Counted from the stretch's first letter, positions 16,982 to 25,368 are shown. The stretch: 64,000 nt of DNA from Evansella clarkii (GCF_002019695.1 NZ_KV917376.1:3500040-3564039); one strand, 5' to 3'. The notes: generated by a model not told the origin, from the sequence alone. Translations and numbers: made by a program.

Positions 16982-17010
16982 ATTATAACCGATAATGAAA
17001 AAAGTGAAAA
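16982..17010 (-). promoter_or_regulatory. Antitoxin promoter, locus A
   Basis: On the minus strand TTTTCA (17010-17005), a 17-base spacer and a perfect TATAAT (16987-16982). The same elements and spacing occur at locus B. Confidence 0.75.
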
Positions 17011-17084
17011 CAGAATTACTTATAAATATGGTGGTTGGAATGGGAAAGTATATCCTTAACACTGTCACACGAGTTATTGGGTAA

Positions 17085-18110
17085 ATTTATTCTGGACAAA
17101 TTTCCGTTGTTAGGTGTAGATTTGTCCAGATTCTGCCGTTTGCTGGACAAAAATTGCCTGGCCTACCGAAATTTGTCCAGATTCAACTCCGATTGACGGT
17201 TTTTTTTCCTGCAATTTAAATTTTAGTTAAAATATGTATCGACTTTGCTTGTATTTTCCAGTGATTAAACCCTTTTCTGGACAAATTTTAACGGTTTAGA
17301 TGAGATTTGTCCAGATTCTGCCGTTTGCTGGATAAATATTGCCTGGCCTACCGAAATTTGTCCAGATTCAACTCCGATTGACGGGTTATTTTTCTTTCAA
17401 ATTACTTTTTAGGTAAAATATGTATTTAATTTACTTGTATTTCCCAGTGAACGTACTCTTTTCTGGACAAATTTTAACGTTAGAGGGAAGATTTGTCCAG
17501 ATTCCGCCGTTTGCTGGACAAATCTTGACTGTCCGACCGGAATTTGTCCAGATTCAACGGCGGATGACCGGTAAAATTTCCTGTAAATTGCTTTAAAGGT
17601 AAAATATGCAACTAACTTTCTTGTATTTTCCAGTGATTAAACCCTTTTCTGGACAAATTTTAACGTTTTAGATGGAATTTGTCCAGATTCCGCTGTTTGC
17701 TGGACAAATATTAATTGTCCGACCGGAATTTGTCCAGATTCAACGTCGATTGACGGTTTTTTTCCTGCAATTTAAATTTTAGTTAAAATACGTATCGACT
17801 TTGCTTGTATTTTCCAGTGATTAAACCCTTTTCTGGACAAATTTTAACGGTTTAGATGAGATTTGTCCAGATTCTGCCGTTTGCTGGACAAATATTACCT
17901 GGCCTACCGAAATTTGTCCAGATTCAACTCCGATTGACGGGTTATTTTTCCTTCGAATTACTTTTTAGGTAACATATGTATTTAATTTACTTGTATTTTC
18001 CAGTGATCGTACTCTTTTCTGGACAAATTTTAACGTTAGAGGGAAGATTTGTCCAGATTCTACCGTTTGCTGGACAAATATTGCCTGGATAATCGGAATT
18101 TGTCCAGATA
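17085..18110. repeat. 186-bp tandem array (6 units, 12 TGGACAAA/TTTGTCCA dyads)
   Basis: TGGACAAA starts units at 17093, 17278, 17464, 17650, 17834 and 18020, spaced 184-186 bases. Each unit has two dyads of TGGACAAA and TTTGTCCA, with 20 bases between the arms and dyad centres always 51 bases apart, then a ~99-base conserved AT-rich spacer. Units 1-3 and 4-6 match each other best (offset 556-557), so the array is a duplicated three-unit block. One arm at 17329 reads TGGATAAA. No open frame or SD accompanies it. Confidence 0.95.
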
Positions 18111-18498
18111 AAACACCGAATGACCAATTATTTTTCCAGTTCCCTCCCTAAGCAAGTACCCTTTGAAGAATTCCTAACCTTCCCTGCCTCCACCGTCCAA
18201 AAACAAACTAACAAACAATCTTAACACACCCACCCTCACCGCTTCCCCTGACAAATTACTCATTTTTTATCCGCCGGCTTTACTCTTCAGTTAAAATTAT
18301 TACTAATTAATTACATTTTAAAAAATGGAGTTTTAGCTATATAAAATCGGATAATACAGAGATAAATAGTGCATAAACATAGTTAAACGAATTATACTCC
18401 TGATTATCAGCAATAAATCCAGAATATGCCCTATTAAGCAAATTAAAGCTGTGTGTATGCGTCTTTAAAAATTTCAGAGAGATAAAGGGGGAAGATCC
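18111..18498. other. Intergenic stretch after the 186-bp array
   Basis: AT-rich DNA with a C-rich patch at about 18180-18250. No gene, hairpin terminator or repeat unit seen. It holds the promoter region of the YrhK-like gene, whose SD GGGGGAAG is at about 18487. Confidence 0.5.
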
Positions 18499-18789
18499 AT
18501 GCCTCGGATGAGAAATGAAACAGATAAGCTGATGATTAGGGTAGGGAGTAACCGCATTGTATTTAAAAAGCAATGTAAATTATCAAGAACAGTCAATGAT
18601 TTGCTGGTAGGGATTTTATTTGTTGGCGGGAGTCTTTTCAACCTCTCCTATTTCGGCATTACACTTGGTACTCTTCTCTATTTAGCCGGAAGTGTGATCC
18701 TTGCGTCCCGTTCTGTTGCCAACGTTTTAGAAAACATTTCGGTAGTCCACGAGGTAAAAGACCCTGAACATCAAGAGTGGTATCATTAA
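18499..18789 (+). CDS. YrhK domain small membrane protein
   Basis: 96 residues, the length of B. subtilis YrhK. The soluble basic N-terminus (VGSNRIVFKKQ) is followed by two hydrophobic segments (about 34-50 and 54-72) and an acidic tail. The YrhK domain has no established function. GGGGGAAG precedes the ATG and a strong terminator follows, so it is a single-gene unit. Confidence 0.82.
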   Translation: MPRMRNETDKLMIRVGSNRIVFKKQCKLSRTVNDLLVGILFVGGSLFNLSYFGITLGTLLYLAGSVILASRSVANVLENISVVHEVKDPEHQEWYH

Positions 18790-18805
18790 TACAAACAACA
18801 AACAA

Positions 18806-18840
18806 CCGGAAGCCCCCAACCAAGTGGCTTCCGGTTTTTA
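18806..18840 (+). terminator. Terminator after yrhK-like gene
   Basis: The 10-11 bp stem ACCGGAAGCC / GGCTTCCGGT is followed by TTTTTAAAT. Confidence 0.88.
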
Positions 18841-18842
18841 AA

Positions 18843-20096
18843 TCAGCTGCCCGTATGCACCATCACGAAATGCACCCTTCGTTCATCTGCTTCGTGTATC
18901 GTTAATTTTATATGTTCGTAGCTGAACTCCGTCCCTTTTTGCGGCACACGCTGGAATTCTTCGGACAGCCAGCCGCCGATCGTATGGTGAATTGTGTCCG
19001 GGAGTTCCACGCCGGTAAAACGAACGAAATCATCCAGAGGATAATCAGCATGAAATAAATAAGTGGAAGTATCCACCTGTTTAAATAACTTGATATCATC
19101 GTCGTGTTCATCATAAATTTCTCCGACAAGCTCTTCCAATATATCTTCGAGCGTGATTAAACCGCTTGTTCCCCCATACTCATCAATGACGATAGCCATA
19201 TGGGTTTTCTCTTTCTGAAGCTGCGGCAGCAATGTATTGATTTTCATGGATTCTACGACAAAAATAGGGTCTCGCAGCAAAGCACGTATGTCCACTTCAT
19301 TTTTAATATAAGCTGTTAAAAAATCACGTTCCGATAAGATGCCGATAATATTATCAATATTACCTTCGTAGATTGGAATCCTCGAGAAGCGTTCCCGGAA
19401 AAACGTTTCCTTAATCAGATCAGGGGCATCTTCAATGTTCAGTGCGACCATGTTTGTCCGGGGTTTAAAAACTTCCTCCACGATAATATCATTGAAATCA
19501 AAGGAACGGTGTACGAGCTCTCTTTCCGTTTCATCAATGACGCCTTCCTCTTCACTTAATTCCACCATCATCTTCAGTTCTTCTTCTGTGACAGACGGAC
19601 TTGTCTCATTTTTCTTAATGAGCTTCGTAACCCCTCGTTTAATCTGCAGGAAAACCCAGTTTACAGGCGCGATAATTTTCATTAATAAAAGCATGATACC
19701 GGATATTTTGGAAGTGAACGTTTCCGCATATTCTTTCGCAAGAGATTTCGGGATGATCTCTCCGAAAATAAGCACAAGAACGGTTAATACAAACGTACTT
19801 ATAAAAACACCAAGATTTGGTCCGAAAAGCTGGGTTGCAACAGCTCCTGAAATCGTAGCTGCCGCTATATTAACGATGTTGTTTCCAATTAGAATAGTGG
19901 ACAACACCTGGTCAAACCGGTCGGTTATATACAGCGCCTTTTCTGCGCCTTTATTCCCTTCCTCCATCATTGACTTCAGCCTGATCCGGTTCGCACTGGA
20001 AAAAGCTGTTTCAGCGGAGGAAAAAAATGCGGATAAAAACAGTAGTACGACTAATAACAGTATCAATGACTGTGGTATTTCTTCCAACGCTGTCAC
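18843..20096 (-). CDS. CNNM/CorC-HlyC family transporter-like protein (hemolysin family)
   Basis: 417 residues in the standard order: CNNM (DUF21) membrane domain with four helices (about 5-180), a CBS pair (about 210-330; EEVFKPRTNMVAL and GIIDEYGGTSGL-like region IAIVIDEYGGTSGL), then a CorC_HlyC domain (about 345-417). Such proteins are linked to Mg2+ or Co2+ export and to cation resistance rather than hemolysis. B. subtilis homologues are YhdP, YrkA, YqhB and MpfA. It is convergent with the YrhK-like gene. Confidence 0.9.
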   Translation of the reverse strand: MTALEEIPQSLILLLVVLLFLSAFFSSAETAFSSANRIRLKSMMEEGNKGAEKALYITDRFDQVLSTILIGNNIVNIAAATISGAVATQLFGPNLGVFISTFVLTVLVLIFGEIIPKSLAKEYAETFTSKISGIMLLLMKIIAPVNWVFLQIKRGVTKLIKKNETSPSVTEEELKMMVELSEEEGVIDETERELVHRSFDFNDIIVEEVFKPRTNMVALNIEDAPDLIKETFFRERFSRIPIYEGNIDNIIGILSERDFLTAYIKNEVDIRALLRDPIFVVESMKINTLLPQLQKEKTHMAIVIDEYGGTSGLITLEDILEELVGEIYDEHDDDIKLFKQVDTSTYLFHADYPLDDFVRFTGVELPDTIHHTIGGWLSEEFQRVPQKGTEFSYEHIKLTIHEADERRVHFVMVHTGS

Positions 20097-20401
20097 TCTC
20101 CCTATAATCTTCTGCCTTATTTACAGCACTAATAGTATGGATTAATATACTCCTAACCATTACATACCCAATTTTAAAAAAATTAAATTTGGGATCGGGA
20201 GAAAACTCCCTTAAAAGACAGGGCAAATGGCAGTAAGGTTCAGCTGTAATTTCCCAATTGAGCGCAAATTAAACTTTAGACAAGAGGTTTCCCAGAATGC
20301 TTAAACCCTCAACCCTCTATAAAAAAATAAAAAAGAACCATAACCCGGTCCTGTTTATTAGTAATTATTTACTATTATTGATTTCTCGCAGCTCGAAAAG
20401 G
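20097..20401. other. Intergenic stretch upstream of toxin locus B
   Basis: No gene. It contains the promoter region of the CBS/CorC gene and an A/T-rich run near 20320-20335. No clear hairpin. Confidence 0.45.
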
Positions 20402-20413
20402 GAACAAATGTTC
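20402..20413. promoter_or_regulatory. LexA/DinR-type box of toxin locus B
   Basis: GAACAAATGTTC, identical in its 12-base core to the box of locus A and extended to the palindrome GGAACAAATGTTCC. It overlaps the toxin -35 region. Confidence 0.77.
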
Positions 20414-20440
20414 CTGTTTTGCTATAAAAAATGATATAAT
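20411..20440 (+). promoter_or_regulatory. Toxin promoter, locus B
   Basis: -10 TATAAT at 20435-20440 with a weak -35 TTCCTG at 20411-20416, spacer 18. Predicted start about 20447. Confidence 0.7.
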
Positions 20441-20474
20441 AGAAGAGTAATGGTTCAGAAACTCATAGGGGGTT

Positions 20475-20507
20475 GGCTTTCATCTCCGGCTGAAAGGGGG
20501 TGAAGCC
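20475..20507 (+). promoter_or_regulatory. SD-sequestering hairpin, toxin locus B
   Basis: GGCTTTCATCTCC (20475-20487) pairs with GGGGGTGAAGCC (20496-20507) over 12 bp with one bulged T. The outer pairs differ from locus A but remain paired. Confidence 0.7.
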
Positions 20508-20508
20508 T

Positions 20509-20595
20509 ATGGTGACTGCCGCGGAAGCATTAACTTTAATGATTTCTTTCGGTTTATTAGTAGTCGCTGTATTGTCTTTTCACGAAAAAAGATAA
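20509..20595 (+). CDS. Type I toxin peptide, holin-like (Hol_Tox type), locus B
   Basis: A 28-residue peptide starting MVTAAEALTL and ending SFHEKR, with the same single hydrophobic helix as locus A. ATG at 20509 follows GGGGGTGAAG, which is locked in a hairpin. Differences from locus A are conservative (V/A, S/G, I/V, N/H), consistent with selection on the peptide. A second copy only 3.7 kb away suggests local duplication, with the YrhK-like and CorC-like genes and the 186-bp array between the copies. Confidence 0.82.
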   Translation: MVTAAEALTLMISFGLLVVAVLSFHEKR

Positions 20596-20734
20596 GGCCC
20601 CACTCATGAGTTCACGGCTCTGAAAGTGGGGTTCCTTATCATCCCTGCGGCCAATCCCCTTTGAAGGGAACTGGACTATTACTGGCCGTTAGTGTTGGCA
20701 GCACTAACGGTCTTTTTATTTATATCTCACTGTT
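20584..20734 (-). ncRNA. Antisense antitoxin RNA, locus B
   Basis: Predicted minus-strand RNA of about 150 nt from the promoter at 20741-20769 to a hairpin GATAAG...CTTATC with an inner stem CCCCACT / AGTGGGG and a T6 tract. In locus A the inner stem reads CCCCATT / AATGGGG, a compensatory change. Confidence 0.7.
20684..20720 (+). terminator. Toxin mRNA terminator, locus B
   Basis: GGCCGTTAGTG pairs with CACTAACGGTC (one G-U at an end pair), followed by TTTTTATTT. Confidence 0.82.
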
Positions 20735-20740
20735 ACTCAT

Positions 20741-20769
20741 ATTATAACCGAAAAAAGAAGGCGTGAAAA
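20741..20769 (-). promoter_or_regulatory. Antitoxin promoter, locus B
   Basis: Minus-strand TTTTCA (20769-20764), 17-base spacer, TATAAT (20746-20741), the same layout as locus A although the spacer sequence differs. Confidence 0.75.
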
Positions 20770-20844
20770 CAGATATACAGGTCTTTTCCGCCCACAGGGC
20801 CTTTAAAAGAGAAAATTCCACAACTGCTGACATTTTAATTGGAG

Positions 20845-21606
20845 TCATAGTTCTTCATGTTTAATATCTGTGACAAACATATGCCCTGGGGCGTGTGTTA
20901 TCATAATTGGCAGTTTTGCTGCCACTGCAGCAGCCTGAGGAGTTACGCCGCATGCCCAGAACACAGGCACCTCCCCTTCCCCGATGCCTGCAAAATCCCC
21001 ATAATCAGGCTTTTCAATATCTTGGATGCCGATTTCAGCAGGATCGCCAATATGGACAGGGCCTCCATGCATTTGAGTGAATTCTCCTGTCACCTGAGCT
21101 GCTTTTTCAACCAATTCTTCTTTGATTGGTCTCATAGATACAACTAACGGTCCTGAAAAAGGTCCGGCTGATTCTGTAGCAATATTTGTTTTATACATGG
21201 CCACATTTTTTCCAGCTTTCACATGTCGAAGTGGAATATCCGCATTTAGGAGCGAACTTTCAAAGGTAAAGCTGCATCCTAGGAGGAATGTGACAAAATC
21301 GTCCTGCCACAACTCTTTTATTGAAGAAACTTCCTTCTTCAGTTCCCCGTTTTCGTATATAAAGTATTTTGGCACGTCCGTGCGTATATCAGATCCTCTC
21401 GCCAGATCTGATTCTGTTTTACCAGCTTCCATTACATCAATAACCGGACACGCTTTTGAATTTCTGAAAGTATAAAGAAAAAAGTCGAACGCGTACTTTT
21501 CCGGAAGAATTACTACATTTGCCTGGACGATCCCTTGGCAGAAACCTGACGTAGTTTTTGCGAATTTATCTCTTCTTATTAAATCTCTAAGTTCATTAGC
21601 TTTCAT
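20845..21606 (-). CDS. Putative hydro-lyase, DUF1445 (YcsI-like)
   Basis: 253 residues from the ATG at 21606, preceded by AGGAGGATCC. The protein matches the DUF1445/YcsI family, annotated as putative hydro-lyase and related to D-glutamate cyclase. Typical stretches are GCSFTFESSLL, TNIATESAGPFSGPLVVSMRP and THAPGHMFVTD. In B. subtilis the family member lies near kip/pxp genes for 5-oxoproline metabolism; no such neighbours are seen here. A hairpin in its 5' leader (21630-21663) could be an attenuator. Confidence 0.85.
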   Translation of the reverse strand: MKANELRDLIRRDKFAKTTSGFCQGIVQANVVILPEKYAFDFFLYTFRNSKACPVIDVMEAGKTESDLARGSDIRTDVPKYFIYENGELKKEVSSIKELWQDDFVTFLLGCSFTFESSLLNADIPLRHVKAGKNVAMYKTNIATESAGPFSGPLVVSMRPIKEELVEKAAQVTGEFTQMHGGPVHIGDPAEIGIQDIEKPDYGDFAGIGEGEVPVFWACGVTPQAAAVAAKLPIMITHAPGHMFVTDIKHEEL

Positions 21607-21629
21607 CTGGATCCTCCTGAATGTGCAGG

Positions 21630-21663
21630 CCGGCAGTTCCAATATTTTCCGAACATCTGCCGG
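21630..21663 (-). promoter_or_regulatory. Hairpin in the leader of the DUF1445 gene
   Basis: CCGGCAG and CTGCCGG with an inner GTTC / GAAC pairing form a stable stem ending about 25 bases before the start codon. No T tract follows, so it is not a plain terminator. Confidence 0.5.
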
Positions 21664-21860
21664 TAAAGTTTATCCCTGAGATGTCATATGCACAATTAGT
21701 TTGTCTGGTACAAGTGTTAAAAAAGCTTGTAATTTATTGACGATTATTGTAGGTTTTAAATAAGGGTTTGTTTTTTTTGACTATTTATTAATACGGTACG
21801 TGAAATATTCAGAATAATCAATTTACTCACTGGCATACCTCGTTACTGTTCCCAGCCTGC

Positions 21861-23543
21861 TTATAGTTTCCCTGACTTGAATATAGAATACAGCAGCCAG
21901 AAAAACATGAGCATCGCTATACCGAAGCCGATTTCTACTGCTGGTATATTCCAAAGTACCGATGACTGTCCTCCTATTGCTGTTGCGACGACCAGGCCAG
22001 CCATAATAATGCTGAAAGCGAGGATAACAATACTAATGGACAGCCGGTTGCTGATCCGGTTCAGTTTATTTAAAAACATTTCAAGATCCGGCATGGTGAT
22101 TTCCACCGGGACTTTCCCTTTTTTCATTACAGCTGTAATCTGCTGAATGTTTTTCGGGATGTCGATAAGCACCTCTCCAAAATCATTCCACTCGCTGAAC
22201 ATTCTTTTTGCCATTGTAACAGGATGATAACGTTCTTTTAATAACTGCCGTCCGAATGGTTCTGCAATCTTTACGATACTGATATCAGGATCCAGTTTTT
22301 CTGCTACTCCTTCAAGGGTCAGCAAGGTTTTCCCAAGCAGAGTCAAATCAGAAGGAAGCTTAATGCGATGCTTTCGCGCTACAGAAAACAGGTCATTTAC
22401 CGCATCTCCCAGGCTCACCTTACTAAGAGGGACATCATAATATTTTTCCCTAAGGTCCTCCACATCCGCGGTAAGCACCTGCAAGTCCACATCGTCAGGA
22501 ACCAGCCCCATTTTAGTAATCGCTTTAATAACCCCCTGTGTATTCTGGCGCATGAGTGAGATAATTAACACGGCAAAATTCGCTTTCATCTCAGGGGTCA
22601 GCCGTCCTGTCATCCCAAAATCCATGAACACTACGGTCTCACCTGGCAGAATGAAAATATTGCCGGGGTGAGGGTCACCATGAAAAAAACCTTCTATTAA
22701 TACCTGGTGAAAAACAGCATTGGTAATCCGTTCAGCAAGTACTTTTCTGTCGTAGCCTTTTGCAATGAGTTCCTCCAGATTATTCACTTTAGTCCCTTCT
22801 ATGAACTCCATTGTTAAAACTCTTTTTGTCGTATAATCCCAATACACTTCAGGTATGTGTATTTTTCTGTCCTTTTCAAATTGTGCGGATATTTTATCGG
22901 CATTTTGCCCTTCCGTCACATAATCCATTTCCGTTATGATTGCTTTCGAAATTTCTTCCACAATCTCACTGATTTCATACTGCGCAGCCCAGTCGAGCCT
23001 TAATTCTGCGAGAATGGCAGCCTGCTTCAGAATCTCAAGATCCGTTTTAATCCTGTTTTCTATATGAGGACGCTGGACTTTTACGGCAGCCTGCTCACCT
23101 GAGTTTAAAACAGCGTAATGCACCTGCCCGATGGAGGCAGATCCAAGCGGGGCTTCATCAAATTCTATGAAGAAGTCTTCCAGTCTGCCGCCCAGTTCCG
23201 CTTCAATAATGTTTCTTGCGTCTTCAAGTGGAAACGGAGGAACCGTATCCTGCAGCTTCTGAAGTTCCTCAAGGATATCGTCCGGCAGGAGATCTGGCCT
23301 GGTGCTGGCAATTTGTCCTACTTTCACAAAGGCCGGCCCCAGCTCCTCCAAAAATAACCGGATACGTTCTCCACGGGTTTTCCTGTGTACTTTCTGCTTA
23401 TCATCGTGCTTAAACACTCTTGCGGGCAAAGACAGAAGGTGATCGAGGCCCATTTCCTTCACAAGAAAACCGAAGCCGTACCTGGAAAAGGCAATAGCTA
23501 TCTCTCTGAACCTTTTTAGATGGCGAACTCTTTTTTCAAAAAT
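21861..23543 (-). CDS. ABC1/UbiB (AarF) family kinase-like protein with apparent ATT start
   Basis: About 560 residues. Kinase-like features are ELGPAFVKVGQ, the A-rich GSASIGQVHYA loop, AVKVQRP, HGDPHPGN and FMDFGMTGR. Two C-terminal transmembrane helices end the protein. UbiB/ADCK proteins have ATPase or kinase activity and support isoprenoid-quinone biology at the membrane. The usual starts begin at GTG 23462, which would remove a conserved segment (RHLKRFREIAIAFSRYGFGF). In frame upstream, ATT at 23543 sits 8 bases after GAGGAGGGAG, and a TAA lies just above. I therefore place the start at the ATT. Confidence 0.85.
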   Translation of the reverse strand: MFEKRVRHLKRFREIAIAFSRYGFGFLVKEMGLDHLLSLPARVFKHDDKQKVHRKTRGERIRLFLEELGPAFVKVGQIASTRPDLLPDDILEELQKLQDTVPPFPLEDARNIIEAELGGRLEDFFIEFDEAPLGSASIGQVHYAVLNSGEQAAVKVQRPHIENRIKTDLEILKQAAILAELRLDWAAQYEISEIVEEISKAIITEMDYVTEGQNADKISAQFEKDRKIHIPEVYWDYTTKRVLTMEFIEGTKVNNLEELIAKGYDRKVLAERITNAVFHQVLIEGFFHGDPHPGNIFILPGETVVFMDFGMTGRLTPEMKANFAVLIISLMRQNTQGVIKAITKMGLVPDDVDLQVLTADVEDLREKYYDVPLSKVSLGDAVNDLFSVARKHRIKLPSDLTLLGKTLLTLEGVAEKLDPDISIVKIAEPFGRQLLKERYHPVTMAKRMFSEWNDFGEVLIDIPKNIQQITAVMKKGKVPVEITMPDLEMFLNKLNRISNRLSISIVILAFSIIMAGLVVATAIGGQSSVLWNIPAVEIGFGIAMLMFFWLLYSIFKSGKL

Positions 23544-23908
23544 AGGAACTCCCTCCTCTTACAGTATTCGTTGCAAGTATGTTTTTCGTCTTAAGCAGAT
23601 AACAGCCCGTCTTCCTGGCAGATTTCCTGCCAAGTTGATTTCAATGGCTGTAATATGGCATAGTAATGTGGAAACAAAAGCTTGTCACTTTTTATTATAG
23701 TGGATATTATTTTTTAAAAGAAAGAAAACACTTCACTGGGTGCAGCAATTATTGTCTCTCAAATTTATCAATGCTAATATTGAAACTTGATTATACCGCC
23801 TCTCGTCTACTATAATTAACTCACCCACGTAAGGAAGGAATTTATTATTGACAGAGCGAATTCTTTATTAACCCTCAAATATAATCCCCTGAGAAAGAAG
23901 ATGATAGT
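23544..23908. other. Divergent intergenic region with a plus-strand promoter
   Basis: No gene. A likely promoter for the HEPN gene has TTGATT at 23787-23792 and TATAAT at 23811-23816 (18-base spacer). Another candidate, TTGTCA with TATTAT, is near 23684-23710. Confidence 0.5.
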
Positions 23909-24340
23909 ATGATTTACAACCGCCAGCCTGGTGGACCAGGCAGGAAAAGGCCGGCTTCCTCCCCGGGTAAACGAAAGGATCCGAAAACCCTTAATACAGC
24001 GAAAGAGATGGGTGAAGCCTACCGAATGCTTTTTGAAATTGAAACGAATTTAAGAGAGCTTGTAAGAAAAACCCATCAGAAACAATACGGGCATACCTGG
24101 GGAAAAAATGATGACATTCAGATTGACCTGAACAACGCTACGTTTTTTCAGATTACCACCTACCTCACAAGGAACCCTGCCATGTCTTTCAAGTTTACTT
24201 CCAAAGAAATCAGCGACCTTATCTCCCTGAAAAGTGTCAGGAACAAAGTGTGCCATATGCGCCCCATCAGCGATAAAGAATTCCAGCAGCTGGAGCAGTG
24301 CTACAGGATGGTGAAAACTAAGAGTAAACGAATTGTATAA
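23909..24340 (+). CDS. HEPN-domain-like protein with RX4H motif
   Basis: 143 residues. After a basic, Pro/Gly-rich N-terminus (1-28) the protein is helical. The stretch RNKVCH (Arg111 to His116) near the C-terminus, in the context LKSVRNKVCHMRPIS, is the Rx4-6H signature of HEPN ribonucleases. The preceding helix has ETNLRELV. Many HEPN proteins are toxins, Abi or stand-alone RNases. No nucleotidyltransferase (MNT) partner is adjacent, and the next gene is a secreted coiled-coil protein. Family call is inference from the motif and fold pattern. Confidence 0.65.
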   Translation: MIYNRQPGGPGRKRPASSPGKRKDPKTLNTAKEMGEAYRMLFEIETNLRELVRKTHQKQYGHTWGKNDDIQIDLNNATFFQITTYLTRNPAMSFKFTSKEISDLISLKSVRNKVCHMRPISDKEFQQLEQCYRMVKTKSKRIV

Positions 24341-24346
24341 TGTAAA

Positions 24347-24382
24347 GAAGCCGGCCTGGCTCCTCCAGGCTGGCTTTATTTT
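24347..24382 (+). terminator. Terminator after the HEPN gene
   Basis: AAGCCGGCCTGG pairs with CCAGGCTGGCTTT (one mismatch), then ATTTTATTT. Confidence 0.85.
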
Positions 24383-24560
24383 ATTTATCGTCCTTTCTGT
24401 TTTTGCCTCAAAGTATCCCCGAAATATATATCTGTCAAACTCTTATTTCCAGTCTCTCCTTGCCCCTGTTATATTTCCGCCAAGAAAATCATATATATTA
24501 TCCAGAGGTATTCACGGACTTAGCAACTATTAAACTTCTAAACAGAAAGGAAATACAACT

Positions 24561-25301
24561 ATGGGGAAAAAATATTTATTATTTTTTATAATCGGCAGTC
24601 TGTTGCTTATGCTGGCCACTCCGGCTTTTGCAAGTGATACAGACAACAGCCTGAAGAACATACTGGAAAATCATTTTAAGGAGTCCGTAAGCTACTATAA
24701 ACCAGGGACTCTGCAAATTTTTCAGACGGAAACACATAGGGTTATCATGGAAAAAGAAGATAGAAATATGGAGGAAAGACAAAAAGAAGAACTCACTACG
24801 TATAAACAAAAACTGGAAGACAAGAAAAAGGAACAGCTTTTCCACGCTCTTGACGCTATTCTTGAAAATGACGGTACAGATAAAACAGCAGGGGAAATTC
24901 AAAAAGAGCTTAACGATTTATTGAAAGAGGAAGAGGCTGCAGCAAAAGCTGCGATTGCGGAAATGAAAGCACAGCATGAGAGCGAAAGAAAAACCGGTAA
25001 AATTCAGGAAGAAAGTGACGTACTAACCGCTTTAGTAAAATATACTACCTCCAGAGACAAAATCATGAGAACAGAGCATACCGAGTATTTGTACTTTGAC
25101 ATAGAGAGCGGAACGGTTATCACTCCTAATGACTTTTTGGAAAACGTGTCTGTTTCGTCATTCGAAATGCAATATGAAAACTTTATCGGAACTTCAGATA
25201 ATAAATGGCTGTTTTCCATTTATCTCCTATTATTTGCGGCCTTCATGGCTGGCACCCTGTTCTGGACTGGGGTTAGCAAATACAGCCGCTCGGATCCATG
25301 A
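24561..25301 (+). CDS. Exported coiled-coil protein with C-terminal membrane anchor
   Basis: 246 residues. A signal peptide (about 1-25, cleavage after AFA-S) is followed by a long charged helical region (about 60-155, rich in Lys, Glu, Gln) predicted to be coiled coil. A small domain (160-210) and one transmembrane helix (about 217-236) come before a short basic tail. So most of it lies outside the cell. I do not recognise the family. AGAAAGGAAA precedes the start. Confidence 0.68.
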   Translation: MGKKYLLFFIIGSLLLMLATPAFASDTDNSLKNILENHFKESVSYYKPGTLQIFQTETHRVIMEKEDRNMEERQKEELTTYKQKLEDKKKEQLFHALDAILENDGTDKTAGEIQKELNDLLKEEEAAAKAAIAEMKAQHESERKTGKIQEESDVLTALVKYTTSRDKIMRTEHTEYLYFDIESGTVITPNDFLENVSVSSFEMQYENFIGTSDNKWLFSIYLLLFAAFMAGTLFWTGVSKYSRSDP

Positions 25302-25318
25302 AGTAGTAAAACAGGGAA

Positions 25319-25368
25319 AGGCTGCCCATGAATTTCTGAAAAGCATGATGGAGCAGCCTATTTTGATG
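25319..25368 (+). terminator. Terminator after the coiled-coil gene
   Basis: AGGCTGC pairs with GCAGCCT and the inner CCATG with CATG, followed by ATTTTGATG. Confidence 0.65.

Noticed and set aside
17085-18110. CRISPR array
   Set aside because: Repeats are dyads in tandem with conserved, not unique, spacers and no cas genes are nearby.
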